This document shows, in pieces, positions 1 through 8,228 of a stretch of DNA of 20,704 bases; within the stretch, counting starts at the first letter, position 1, and each line of letters opens with the position of its first letter. This DNA is from a virus. The notes beneath the pieces were generated by a model, which saw nothing but the letters and a program-made list of their open reading frames with translations, did not search any database and was not told the origin of the DNA. The translations under genes and the position numbers were made by a program. The stretch spans positions 1 to 20,704 of IMG/VR virus record IMGVR_UViG_3300020196_000301; one strand, written 5' to 3'.

Positions 1-2
1 GA

Positions 3-1298
3 TCAATCACCGTGGATTGGGAATCCGGAGACAGTGTGACCATGACTGCTCAACACACACATGCCATGATATTTGGTCAAAATCGTCATTGGATGTTGAG
101 TGCGAACGGCACCATTTTTAGATCAGACACACAAGGCATCATACCCGGCTTGCTGGAGCGTTGGAATACAGAACGTAAAGAATTACAGGCTAAAAAAAAG
201 CAAGCACAAGACATCACAGACACGGAATTCTGGGACAAACGCCAATTGGTAAAAAAAATTAATTTGAACAGCCTTTATGGTGCTATTTTAAATCCTGGCT
301 CAAGATTCTTTGATAAACGCATTGGACAAAGCACCACACTCACAGGTCGTGTAATTGCCAGACACATGGATGCGCAGATCAATCAATGCATCACCGGTGA
401 ATATGATCACCAAGGACAAGCCATAATTTATGGAGACACAGATTCAGCAATTTTCACTGCTTATCCCACACTGAAACCAGACATAGACACAGGTCGTGTG
501 ACCTGGAATCATGAAATTTGTGTGCAACTCTATGACAGTATCTCGGAATCAGTGAATCAAAGTTTTCCTGGATTCATGGAACAGGCCTTTAATTGTCCCA
601 GAACACACGGTGAATTGATCCGTGGCGGTCGTGAATTAGTGGGCAGCACTGGCCTGTTTATCAAAAAGAAACGCTATGCAATTTTAATCTATGATAAAGA
701 AGGTCAAAGATTAGACAAAAATGGATCACCGGGCCGGGTCAAGGCCATGGGACTGGATCTCAAACGATCCGACACTCCCAAGTCAGTGCAAGACTTTCTA
801 TCTGATATTTTGCTCCGAGTGCTCACAGGTGCTCAGGCAGAAGAAATTTATCAGCAAGTTCGACAGTTCAAAACATGGTTCAAATCGAGATCAGCTTGGG
901 AAAAAGGCACCCCAAAACGAGTGAACAATCTCACTCACTACGTGGATCAGGAGATCAAACAAGGTCGTGCCAACATGCCGGGGCATGTGCGAGCTGCCAT
1001 GAACTGGAACACTTTGAGACGAATCAACAGTGATAATCGCAGTCTTGAAATAGTGGATGGCATGAAAACCATAGTGTGTAAACTGCGTGTGAATCCTTTG
1101 GGTTTGACGTCTGTGGGTTACCCCACAGACGAAACACACATACCAGAATGGTTTAAACTATTGCCTTTTGATGACACAGCCATGGAAGACACCATTGTGG
1201 ATCAAAAAGTGGAAAATCTTTTGGCAGTCATGGGATGGGATATCACAGCACACACAGACATACGCAGTGTGTTTGATGATCTTTTTTCAGTGGAATAA
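3..1298 (+). CDS. 43: DNA polymerase, family B, T4 gp43-like (C-terminal part)
   Basis: Replicative DNA polymerase of the phage; only the palm and thumb end is present because the frame is open to the left edge of the window. Numbering from the GTG at position 12, motif B (KKINLNSLYG) is at residues 81-90 and the catalytic motif C (YGDTDS) at 140-145. Further on, a KAMGLDLKRSDTPK segment aligns by eye with KIMGLETQKSSTPK of T4 gp43. The last residues (SVFDDLF) resemble the clamp-binding tail of gp43, which fits the sliding clamp gene that follows. No intein or frameshift is seen. The family is certain; the real start lies upstream, outside the window, so the exonuclease domain cannot be assessed. 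Confidence 0.95.
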   Translation, partial: SITVDWESGDSVTMTAQHTHAMIFGQNRHWMLSANGTIFRSDTQGIIPGLLERWNTERKELQAKKKQAQDITDTEFWDKRQLVKKINLNSLYGAILNPGSRFFDKRIGQSTTLTGRVIARHMDAQINQCITGEYDHQGQAIIYGDTDSAIFTAYPTLKPDIDTGRVTWNHEICVQLYDSISESVNQSFPGFMEQAFNCPRTHGELIRGGRELVGSTGLFIKKKRYAILIYDKEGQRLDKNGSPGRVKAMGLDLKRSDTPKSVQDFLSDILLRVLTGAQAEEIYQQVRQFKTWFKSRSAWEKGTPKRVNNLTHYVDQEIKQGRANMPGHVRAAMNWNTLRRINSDNRSLEIVDGMKTIVCKLRVNPLGLTSVGYPTDETHIPEWFKLLPFDDTAMEDTIVDQKVENLLAVMGWDITAHTDIRSVFDDLFSVE

Positions 1299-1306
1299 TT
1301 TTATCA

Positions 1307-1336
1307 TTGACATGCACACGATCTAAATAGTATACT
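1307..1336 (+). promoter_or_regulatory. Candidate sigma70-type promoter for the sliding clamp gene
   Basis: A perfect TTGACA (1307-1312) is followed after 18 bases by TATACT (1331-1336), in the short gap between the polymerase stop and the clamp start. A late-type element, TCTAAATA (1322-1329), one base off the T4 late consensus TATAAATA, overlaps the spacer, so either promoter class is possible. The downstream leader holds AAGGA ahead of the ATG at 1359. Confidence 0.5.
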
Positions 1337-1358
1337 AATTAAACGACAAGGATCAATC

Positions 1359-2090
1359 ATGAAAGATGCATTGCAAGACATAGTGGCGCACACCAGCGGT
1401 TTGAACATTGAACTGGTCAAGATCACCGGAGAGTCTAACCGAACATTGGTCAACGGAGTTGCAGAAGATCGCACTGTGATTCTAGAAGCAGAATTTCATC
1501 ATGCCATTCCAGAATTTCTTGGTGTGTTTGGCATGCCTAATCTCAACAAGCTGAATGTGATTTTAAACATTCCCGAATATCGCGAACATGCTCAACTGAC
1601 CATATGCCATCAGCCGGATGCCACAGGAGTCCCAGTGCCATGTGGCATTGACTTTGAAAACCAATATGGTGATTTTAAAAATAATTACAGGTTTATGGTG
1701 GCCAGTGTGGTTTCTGAAAAACTCAAAACAGTGAAGTTTCGTGGAGCCGCTTGGGACATTGAGATTGAACCTCAGGTCGCAGCCATACAGAGACTGAGGT
1801 TTCAAACACAGGCCAACAGCGAAGAAACCAGTTTTGTGGCCAAAACTAAAAACAATAATTTGGAATTCCATTTTGGAGTTGCCAGCACACATGCTGGTAA
1901 TTTTGTGTTTCATTCCGGAGTCATGGGCCGGCTGCAAGCAGATCGCAGCTGGCCAATTGGAGTGTTCAACACCATTTTTGGCATCAGTGGGGACAAAATT
2001 CTCAGATTTTCCGATCAAGGAGTGGCACAAATCACTGTGGATTCCGGCCTTGCTCGGTATAATTACAGTATTCCTGCATTGTCAAAATGA
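1359..2090 (+). CDS. 45: Sliding clamp, T4 gp45-like DNA polymerase processivity factor
   Basis: Ring-forming processivity factor that tethers DNA polymerase; in T4-like phages it also serves late transcription. The protein is 243 residues, close to T4 gp45 (228). The N-terminal part has the two-layer pattern ending in a FLGVFGMPNLNKLNV stretch that matches the FLGILSLVN region of gp45. The C-terminal part (NFVFHSGVMGRLQADRSW onward, then KILRFSDQGVAQITV) matches the NFIINMANMKMQPGNYKL region of gp45 and the strand pattern after it. The start ATG has AAGGA 6 bases upstream. It directly follows the polymerase without the clamp-loader genes (44/62) between them, and its stop overlaps the next start as ATGA. 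The assignment rests on a by-eye alignment and on position. Confidence 0.85.
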   Translation: MKDALQDIVAHTSGLNIELVKITGESNRTLVNGVAEDRTVILEAEFHHAIPEFLGVFGMPNLNKLNVILNIPEYREHAQLTICHQPDATGVPVPCGIDFENQYGDFKNNYRFMVASVVSEKLKTVKFRGAAWDIEIEPQVAAIQRLRFQTQANSEETSFVAKTKNNNLEFHFGVASTHAGNFVFHSGVMGRLQADRSWPIGVFNTIFGISGDKILRFSDQGVAQITVDSGLARYNYSIPALSK

Positions 2091-2461
2091 TTAAAAGTAT
2101 AGTTTCAGAAGGACCTTATCTTGTGGTCAATGGCGGATATCATAATTATCCATACCTGAGCCCAGGTGCTGTTAAATTTAAAAACGCCAATTGTGCAGGA
2201 CACCTGCGTTGGAATACCAACACAAATGAAATGGAAGTAAATGATGGTGTAAGTTGGCGTGTCCTAAGTGCAAAACATACCACTGTTTCTTTAACCACTG
2301 ACGCACAAAAAGCACTGACCTGGGTCATGACGAAGATGACAGAAGAACACGAATTGAACCAACGCATGGAACGCCATCCCGGATTACGAGACACCTATGA
2401 AAAGTTTCGGATAATGGAAGCATTATGCAGAGAAGAAGATGCAGCATCACTTAACAAATAA
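2087..2461 (+). CDS. Hypothetical phage protein with a tail-fibre-like turn motif
   Basis: A 124-residue protein translationally coupled to the clamp gene (ATGA overlap) and overlapping the next gene by 23 bases. Residues about 38-60 (GHLRWNTNTNEMEVNDGVSW) resemble the 'RYN-TNT-LEV-NG-W' motif common in phage fibre and other surface proteins. The C-terminal half is charged and helical (MTEEHELNQRMERHPGLRDTY) and ends in an acidic helix. No catalytic motif is visible. It could be a small structural protein, but its place between clamp and dpdA is not typical of one. Function unknown. Confidence 0.7.
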   Translation: MIKSIVSEGPYLVVNGGYHNYPYLSPGAVKFKNANCAGHLRWNTNTNEMEVNDGVSWRVLSAKHTTVSLTTDAQKALTWVMTKMTEEHELNQRMERHPGLRDTYEKFRIMEALCREEDAASLNK

Positions 2462-4022
2462 TCAATTAGATGCCAATGGTCGCAGTAAATGGGCCGTATT
2501 TCTTCCAGCCATATCGGGATTTTATGCTACATTTATTGGTCGTCAACGTCATGAACACTATGTGGATCCCAAAAGATTTCCTCCAGGCATGACTGACATG
2601 GAACAGCTGAATTGGTTAAACAGTCAAAAATCACTGTTTCCTTATCGTTGGAGTCTATATTCAGCAGGCCATGCCAACTTGGATTTGGCCAAATCAGACT
2701 GGTCAGAACTCATGGTGCGTGATCGAGAATCCGGAACCTTCATGTTAGGCGATTCTGGTGGATTTCAAATCGCCAAAGGCATTTGGCAAGGCGACTGGCG
2801 TGCGAGTTCAGGATGTGCACAAGCACAACAGCACAGGCATAGAGCATTGACCTGGCTGGATCACATTGCAGATTACAGCATGTGTTTGGATATTCCCACT
2901 TGGACCCCTAAAATACCAGGGTCCAAAGAAAAAACCGGCATACACACCAGCCAAGATGCTGTGGCCGCCACCAAATTTAACAATGATTATTTCATGCAGC
3001 ACCGTCGTGGCATCAGAGCAGGAGGCACTAGATTTCTAAATGTGCTACAAGGTACCAATCACCAAGATGCTGACTCATGGTATGACACCATGAAGCACTA
3101 TTGTGATCCCAAAAAACACCCAGGACGTCATTTTGATGGCTGGGCCATGGGTGGCCAGAACATGTGTGATGTACATCTGGTATTGAAAAGATTGATCACA
3201 CTGTGGCATGATGGATTACTACAGGAAGGACTACATGATTGGATGCACTTTTTGGGAACCAGTAAACTGGAATGGGCAGTGTTGCTCACAGTCATACAGC
3301 GGGCAGTGCGCAGACATGTGAATCCTAACTTCACTATCAGCTTTGACTGTGCCAGTCCATTCTTGGCCACTGCCAATGGTCAAGTCTATTATCAAAACGT
3401 GTTCCCTCACAATGACAAATGGAGTTATCGAATGGCACCCAGTGCCGACGATAAACGATACGCCACCGACACACGTCAATGGAGTGTTGGGGTATTGGCC
3501 GACGGTATTCATGTCAATTGGCAAGAAAGTCCAGTTAGTGAGTTGTGGCGCATGCAGGATATATGCTATTATAAACCAGGTGATGTAAACAAAAATGGCA
3601 AAGAAGGACGCACCAGTTGGGACAGTTTCAGTTATTGCTTGATGATGTCACACAATGTGTACCTGCACATCACAGCAGTGCAAGAAGCCAATCGGAGATT
3701 TGACATGGGTGAGTATCCAGAAATGCTGCGTGATCAAAAGCATGATCATGAAATGTTTTCTGACATCGTGGACCGCATTTTCCGTGCTCCCACAAAATCT
3801 GCTGCCATGGCTGTGATTGAAGATCCCAAATACTCTCGTAAATCTGGATATTGGAACCAAATTATAGGCACCCGTGGCATCAAAGGCCAAAACATCACTA
3901 GTTCAGAAGTCATGGCTGAAAAACACTGTGAATTAGACATTGACACCTCCAAGGTCAAGTGTCAGCGTGACACTGTGATTCCGGACCTGAATTCTCAATT
4001 TTTTGAGGTCGATCATGCATAG
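2439..4022 (+). CDS. dpdA: DpdA/TGT-like 7-deazaguanine DNA transglycosylase
   Basis: Predicted to exchange guanine in DNA for a 7-deazaguanine base, as the DpdA branch of the tRNA-guanine transglycosylase (TGT) family does. TGT landmarks occur in order along 527 residues: the DSGGFQ substrate loop (105-110), D151 in SMCLDIP, NVLQG (201-205), FDGWAMGG (232-239), FLGTSKLEWA (271-280) and FDCASPF (302-308). D303 takes the place of the TGT nucleophile aspartate in FDCxxPTR. The CxCxxC zinc motif of bacterial TGT is not visible. folE, queD and queE, which make the base precursor, are downstream in the same block, supporting a DNA-modification role over tRNA. The start ATG follows a purine-rich stretch inside the previous gene. 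The insertion substrate (CDG, preQ0 or a derivative) cannot be told from sequence. Confidence 0.85.
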   Translation: MQHHLTNNQLDANGRSKWAVFLPAISGFYATFIGRQRHEHYVDPKRFPPGMTDMEQLNWLNSQKSLFPYRWSLYSAGHANLDLAKSDWSELMVRDRESGTFMLGDSGGFQIAKGIWQGDWRASSGCAQAQQHRHRALTWLDHIADYSMCLDIPTWTPKIPGSKEKTGIHTSQDAVAATKFNNDYFMQHRRGIRAGGTRFLNVLQGTNHQDADSWYDTMKHYCDPKKHPGRHFDGWAMGGQNMCDVHLVLKRLITLWHDGLLQEGLHDWMHFLGTSKLEWAVLLTVIQRAVRRHVNPNFTISFDCASPFLATANGQVYYQNVFPHNDKWSYRMAPSADDKRYATDTRQWSVGVLADGIHVNWQESPVSELWRMQDICYYKPGDVNKNGKEGRTSWDSFSYCLMMSHNVYLHITAVQEANRRFDMGEYPEMLRDQKHDHEMFSDIVDRIFRAPTKSAAMAVIEDPKYSRKSGYWNQIIGTRGIKGQNITSSEVMAEKHCELDIDTSKVKCQRDTVIPDLNSQFFEVDHA

Positions 4023-4518
4023 GCCAGGATTTGATTCATCAGTGAACTTCTTCACTGGCATTGAAGTGGAACACTCTCCAGCGCTGGGTCAGCGAACTTT
4101 GTTTGTGGTGGGCTTACAGTCAGTCACAGACATTGCCAGACATTTACAAGGCTGCACACACATTTACTTTGGTGCCAACATGAGTTTTCCCAAAGATGCC
4201 ACCTATGAACAATATCAACAATGGAACTGCATGATTGTGTATTTCTTGACGCGCGATTACTGGTGTACTCTGGACATGGATTTGAGCAATTTAGATCAAT
4301 TTCATGATAGCAATTTATGTGAATATCGTAGATTTATTCCCATGATCAGTGTTAAACTACCTTATATTCAATTATTCAACTACAATACCACTATAAAAAT
4401 TGATGATCGAGATTTTCAAGCCACCAATCCAGGTGTATGGTGTCATAGATTACATGATTTGAAAAGCACAGACAAATTCACAGACTGGGATCAATACAAA
4501 CAAGACATTATATCATAA
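4015..4518 (+). CDS. Conserved phage hypothetical next to dpdA
   Basis: A 167-residue protein whose start overlaps the dpdA stop by 8 bases. I chose ATG 4015 over an in-frame TTG at 4003 because GAGG (4005-4008) sits a suitable distance before it. The first third (FDSSVNFFTGIEVEHSPALGQRTLFVVG split over two strands) and a central WCTLDMDLSNLDQF segment look globular. There is no signal peptide, membrane segment or familiar catalytic motif. From memory, proteins with a 'TLFVVG' start of this kind occur in T4-like marine phages. Coupling to dpdA suggests a partner in the DNA-modification pathway, but this is inference. Function unknown. Confidence 0.75.
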   Translation: MHRPGFDSSVNFFTGIEVEHSPALGQRTLFVVGLQSVTDIARHLQGCTHIYFGANMSFPKDATYEQYQQWNCMIVYFLTRDYWCTLDMDLSNLDQFHDSNLCEYRRFIPMISVKLPYIQLFNYNTTIKIDDRDFQATNPGVWCHRLHDLKSTDKFTDWDQYKQDIIS

Positions 4519-4526
4519 GGACACAC

Positions 4527-4973
4527 ATGGAACAAAGAAATCAAGCCTTGGCTGACAAACGTCAGCGTGTGAAAGATCGTGCTCGACGCATGATTTGGGT
4601 GACTTTTTCTCGTGAAGGCACACATTGCTATCCAGCAGCAGCCACAGATCCCGATTTGGCCACAGGCGACGAATACGATGTGAGTTTTCTGGCATCTCCA
4701 CACAGACACATTTTTCATTTTCGAGTGGCCATAGAAGTCAAACATGGAAATCGTGACATAGAATTCATACAATTTAAAAGATGGTTGGAAAAGTTATACA
4801 CCGGAACCTTGCAATTGGATCACAAAAGTTGCGAAATGATAGCAGACGATTTATATGAACAAATTGCCACACGATATCCCGATCGAGACTGTGAAATCAC
4901 AGTTTCAGAAGACGGAGAGAATGGTGCCACCTGTGAATTTCTCACTCATCAACCCCCTAAAATTTCAGTTTAG
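4527..4973 (+). CDS. Short QueD/6-pyruvoyltetrahydropterin synthase-like (T-fold) protein
   Basis: A 148-residue protein that I read as a divergent T-fold enzyme related to QueD/PTPS. Candidate zinc ligands are H33 (EGTHCYPAA) and H59/H61 (HRH, in the place of HGH). They are followed by a hydrophobic strand (IFHFRVAIEV), then IEFIQFKRWL, which resembles DFxxLKxxV. Next comes LDHKSCEMIADDLYEQI, which resembles LDHxxLN plus the PTxExxA helix, and finally VSEDGENGA, which resembles the catalytic ETxxxxA strand. The proven-type QueD at 9367 has a comparable GCEKIADMLYKYM helix. AAGG overlapping the previous stop gives a good ribosome site. It sits three genes before galE in the dpdA block. If correct, the phage carries two T-fold enzymes; its substrate is unknown. 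It could instead be an unrelated conserved phage protein. Confidence 0.5.
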   Translation: MEQRNQALADKRQRVKDRARRMIWVTFSREGTHCYPAAATDPDLATGDEYDVSFLASPHRHIFHFRVAIEVKHGNRDIEFIQFKRWLEKLYTGTLQLDHKSCEMIADDLYEQIATRYPDRDCEITVSEDGENGATCEFLTHQPPKISV

Positions 4974-4996
4974 TGTTTATACTCAGGAGTTTCTCA

Positions 4997-5227
4997 ATGA
5001 CTAAAAAAAGTCTTAAAAAGTATCTGCGTTTCACACCCGCAGTCACTGCAATTTTCAACGAACTGGATCAGTATTTGAATTTCTGCCGCGAATATGGTCA
5101 TGTGTACGATCCTCAAGATCTCGGACGCCAGACCCAGAGTTACCAAGATTTTCAACGACTGCAAGCTGGCAAACCTGTGCGTGATCAATGGTCACACATG
5201 ATCAAACAGGCACGCGGTCATGCGTAA
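4997..5227 (+). CDS. Small hypothetical protein
   Basis: A 76-residue basic protein. I chose ATG 4997, preceded by CAGGAG at 4984-4989, over an upstream in-frame GTG at 4973. The sequence has a Lys-rich start, an amphipathic stretch (TAIFNELDQYLNFCREYG) and a polar tail ending in WSHMIKQARGHA. No known motif is visible. It overlaps the glycosyltransferase start by 8 bases, so the two are probably co-translated. Function unknown. Confidence 0.65.
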   Translation: MTKKSLKKYLRFTPAVTAIFNELDQYLNFCREYGHVYDPQDLGRQTQSYQDFQRLQAGKPVRDQWSHMIKQARGHA

Positions 5228-6410
5228 GTTATTTTACATGTCTTTGGAATCTTATCCTGCTCGTTACACTTATCAACTCACGTCCTGGAATACCAGTGTG
5301 TTTGATCGTAGAGGCATAGACTATGTGATTGTGAACGGAGACGAACTCACCGCAGACAGAAACATAGTCACAGGACAAGTGTTAGACGCTCATGGGAGAA
5401 CATACTATTCCATGACTCAAATGGCCAATTTGATTCGCATGATGAAAGCAGGAGCAGTGACTCATGAAGATGTCATTTATTTTGAAGACATGTTTACGGC
5501 CGGTATCGAGAGCCTACCTTATATTCTCGATCAAGTGGATCCAAAGTATCGTCCCAAAATTTATGTGCGGTGCCTAGCACAAACCATAGATCCAGATGAC
5601 TTTGTACATGTCTGGGGCATGAATCGCTGGATGACCTGCTTTGAATACATGGTTAATTCTTTTGTCACAGGTGTTCTGGCCAGTAATGAAGAAATGGTGG
5701 CTCACATGCGTGTGGCCGGTTGGGGAGCTGACATTTACAACATATCGGGCCTGGCTTTTGGCAAGGATGAAGTCAAAAATCGCATATCGGGGCCTTTGCG
5801 ACCTTTCTCTGAGCGCACATATCGTGTGGGCTGGGCGTCCAGATGGGATCAAGAAAAACAACCAGAATTTTTCATGGACTTGATTGATCGCTATATCACA
5901 TTAAAAAAGAACTTAAATTATTTGCCGGAACTGGAGTTTGCTGTGTTTTCTGGTGGCAGGCTTAGATCCAATAATGCCAACATCTTAGATCGAACCAGAT
6001 CCATGATTGCAGACAATAAACTCAAAGTATATGAAAATTTGCCTAAAAACTCATATTACAATCTGCTCAATGACACAAGAGTGTTGTTCAATTGTGCTTT
6101 GCAAGACTGGGTCAGCAACACTGTGAGTGAAGCAGACGCTTTGGGTTGTAATGTGTTATTTCCGGCTTATAGATCATTTCCTGAAACCTTTGCAAATGAT
6201 CACGAACGTCTGTATGTGCCTTGGAGTCTCGATGATGCCATGGCCAAACTAATTCCCTTGCTGAGAGCTCCTCACAAAAATCAAGGACGTATTTCAGATC
6301 ACAACAACGGGACCATTGATCGTGTGTGTGACATCATCACAGGCCAAGGCCAAAAATGGCTGCGCGACACCAAAGATTATCGCCGACACCTGGCACCAAC
6401 AAAATATTAA
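5220..6410 (+). CDS. Glycosyltransferase, GT-B type
   Basis: A 396-residue protein with the two-domain look of GT-B glycosyltransferases. The C-terminal domain starts around residue 202 with RVGWASRWDQEKQPEFF. It continues with a LEFAVFSGG strand, then VYENLPKNSYYNLLNDTRVLFNCALQDW. A sugar-nucleotide-binding region with SNTVSEADALGCNVLFPAYRSFPE follows, a variant of the usual E-x7-E loop. The N-terminal domain is less conserved and holds DVIYFEDMFTAGIESL. It lies between the dpdA group and a GalE-like epimerase, the expected neighbour for supply of a sugar donor. The acceptor may be the modified base, a virion protein or a host glycan; nothing in the sequence decides this. Family call firm, substrate unknown. 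Confidence 0.75.
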   Translation: MRKLFYMSLESYPARYTYQLTSWNTSVFDRRGIDYVIVNGDELTADRNIVTGQVLDAHGRTYYSMTQMANLIRMMKAGAVTHEDVIYFEDMFTAGIESLPYILDQVDPKYRPKIYVRCLAQTIDPDDFVHVWGMNRWMTCFEYMVNSFVTGVLASNEEMVAHMRVAGWGADIYNISGLAFGKDEVKNRISGPLRPFSERTYRVGWASRWDQEKQPEFFMDLIDRYITLKKNLNYLPELEFAVFSGGRLRSNNANILDRTRSMIADNKLKVYENLPKNSYYNLLNDTRVLFNCALQDWVSNTVSEADALGCNVLFPAYRSFPETFANDHERLYVPWSLDDAMAKLIPLLRAPHKNQGRISDHNNGTIDRVCDIITGQGQKWLRDTKDYRRHLAPTKY

Positions 6411-6415
6411 CAATC

Positions 6416-7408
6416 ATGGAAAAAACTGTACTCATCACCGGCGCCACGGGATATATTGGCGGACATACAGCTCTGGCATTCAAAGAACTGGGTTACACTG
6501 TGATTGGTGTAGACAGACAAATCACAATATCGCAATCCTTGACATTTTTAGATGAATTTTTGTGTATGGATTTTGTGGAGGTAGTGGATTCGGCTGTGAG
6601 CATTAGATCTGTACCATTGATAGTGCATTGCGCTGCCAGTCATTCAGTGGAGCACAGTGTGCTGAATCCCGGTGAATATTATGACAACAATCTGGCCAAA
6701 ACCAATCGCATGCTTGTGATGCTGGCTGAAAAAAAATGGCAAGGCTGTGTGATCAACAGCAGTTCAGCAGCAGTGTATGGCATGACTCAAAGTCCCATCT
6801 CTGAAAGTGCTGTGAACACCAGCCGACCCATAAGTCCTTACGGCTGGAGTAAACTGTTTGTGGAACAATGCATGGCAGATCATTGTCGAGCGCAGGGATT
6901 TCGAAACATAAATCTCAGGTATTTTAATGCTGCCGGTTGCGATCATCAAGGGCGCATGGGAGCAGCACAACAAGGCAATCATTTGTTTACCACTGTGACC
7001 AAGGCTGTATGCCAAGAATCTCAGGAGCCTTTTGTGATCAACGGAGGTGACTATGAAACCAAAGATGGCACTTGTGTGAGAGATTTTGTGCATGTCAGTG
7101 ACATAGCTCAAGCTCATGTGTCTGCAGTCGGTGTGCTGGAAAACATGCTGGAATCACAATCAAGATCTTATAACATAGGCAGTGGCACAGGATACACTGT
7201 GCGCGAAGTCGTGGATGCTGTGAAACTACACAGTGGTTTCACAGATCTCAAAGTCACTGTGGGGCCCAGACGTGCAGGTGATCCTGAATCTCTTGTGGCT
7301 GATCACAGAAGATTTACAGAAGATTCCGGCTGGCGTCCTGTGGTCAGTACTTTAGAAGACTTGGCCAGCACCACATACAATTGGTTTCATGACCAATATT
7401 ACAATTGA
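6416..7408 (+). CDS. galE: NAD-dependent sugar epimerase, GalE-like
   Basis: A 330-residue extended short-chain dehydrogenase, near the usual GalE length of about 338. It is predicted to interconvert UDP-glucose and UDP-galactose or related sugars. The NAD-binding motif GATGYIGGH is at residues 9-17. The catalytic triad candidates are S116/S117 with Y142 and K146 (SPYGWSK), followed by NLRYFNAAGCDHQGRMG and a GTCVRDFVHVSDIAQAH segment typical of GalE. I chose ATG 6416 because it begins just before the beta strand of the Rossmann fold; an in-frame upstream ATG (6356) would overlap the glycosyltransferase by 55 bases. Its stop lies within the -35 box of the next promoter. It probably supplies the donor sugar for the upstream glycosyltransferase. 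Confidence 0.88.
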   Translation: MEKTVLITGATGYIGGHTALAFKELGYTVIGVDRQITISQSLTFLDEFLCMDFVEVVDSAVSIRSVPLIVHCAASHSVEHSVLNPGEYYDNNLAKTNRMLVMLAEKKWQGCVINSSSAAVYGMTQSPISESAVNTSRPISPYGWSKLFVEQCMADHCRAQGFRNINLRYFNAAGCDHQGRMGAAQQGNHLFTTVTKAVCQESQEPFVINGGDYETKDGTCVRDFVHVSDIAQAHVSAVGVLENMLESQSRSYNIGSGTGYTVREVVDAVKLHSGFTDLKVTVGPRRAGDPESLVADHRRFTEDSGWRPVVSTLEDLASTTYNWFHDQYYN

Positions 7409-7433
7409 CAACACAGTGTAAATACCATATAAT
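7405..7433 (+). promoter_or_regulatory. Consensus sigma70-type promoter ahead of folE
   Basis: TTGACA (7405-7410) and TATAAT (7428-7433) are both perfect consensus boxes with the ideal 17-base spacer. They lie at the end of galE and in the 67-base gap before folE. Transcription would begin near 7440, giving a leader of about 36 bases with CGGAG before the TTG start. Such a promoter is expected to be read by unmodified host RNA polymerase, hence early in infection. Confidence 0.8.
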
Positions 7434-7475
7434 GACTGTTACGGCAATCCTCTGCCTTATCATCGGAGCCAAATA

Positions 7476-8228
7476 TTGAATAAAAATAAAAAAAAACAAA
7501 AAATCAAAGCACAATCTCATGATCTAGACAATAAAAGTGCAGTATTTGGAAAACCCATCAGCGAAGTTATTCGTGAACGGATTCGTAACGCAGGAGCCAG
7601 ATTTCATTCCAATGACAACATCTCAGAATTTATTAGAAACAACGACGAGATTGATCGTCTAGTAGATGAGGTTGCTGGTCAATTTCAAGGTGTACTAAAT
7701 AGTTTAGTAATCGACACGCAAAATGATCATAACACGCAAGACACTGCAAGACGTGTGGCTAAGATGTTTGTACGTGAGACTTTTAGTGGACGCTATCGCA
7801 GCGTTCCCAAAGTCACAGCATTTCCCAACTTGGGATACAAAAGTCTTTATACCACAGGACCAATCAGTATAAGATCCACATGCGCTCACCATTTTCAAAA
7901 TATCATTGGACGATGCTGGGTGGGAATAGTGCCCGAAGAAGAAGTAATCGGTTTGAGCAAATTCAACAGGCTGGTACATCACATTTGCGAGAGACCTCAG
8001 ATACAGGAGGAAATGACCACACAGATTGCGTCTGCACTCCGCGACTATGCTCGGACCGAAAACATTGCCGTGGTCGTGAAGGCTGAACATCACTGTATGA
8101 CCATGCGTGGTGTAAGGGAACACGAGTCGGATATGACCACAGCAATCATGCTGGGAGCGTTTCATAATGACCCAGCACTGAAAAAAGAGTTTTATGACAT
8201 TTGCTTATCAATGAAAGGACATGCTTGA
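7476..8228 (+). CDS. folE: GTP cyclohydrolase I
   Basis: Converts GTP to 7,8-dihydroneopterin triphosphate, the first step to 7-deazaguanine bases and to folate. The catalytic core runs from about residue 85 to 230 of 250. The zinc site residues are C136 and H138/H139 (CAHHF) and C207 (EHHCMTMRG). GLSKFNRLVHHICERPQIQE (159-178) is a family hallmark. A Lys-rich, Asn-rich N-terminal 20 residues precedes the core. The start is a TTG, supported by GGAG (7465-7468) seven bases before it and by the absence of a nearby in-frame ATG. The downstream methyltransferase start overlaps its stop by one base. Valine codons favour GTA (8 of 18) over GTG (5), unlike neighbouring genes. With queD, queE and dpdA in the block, a base-modification role is more likely than folate synthesis. 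Confidence 0.93.
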   Translation: MNKNKKKQKIKAQSHDLDNKSAVFGKPISEVIRERIRNAGARFHSNDNISEFIRNNDEIDRLVDEVAGQFQGVLNSLVIDTQNDHNTQDTARRVAKMFVRETFSGRYRSVPKVTAFPNLGYKSLYTTGPISIRSTCAHHFQNIIGRCWVGIVPEEEVIGLSKFNRLVHHICERPQIQEEMTTQIASALRDYARTENIAVVVKAEHHCMTMRGVREHESDMTTAIMLGAFHNDPALKKEFYDICLSMKGHA

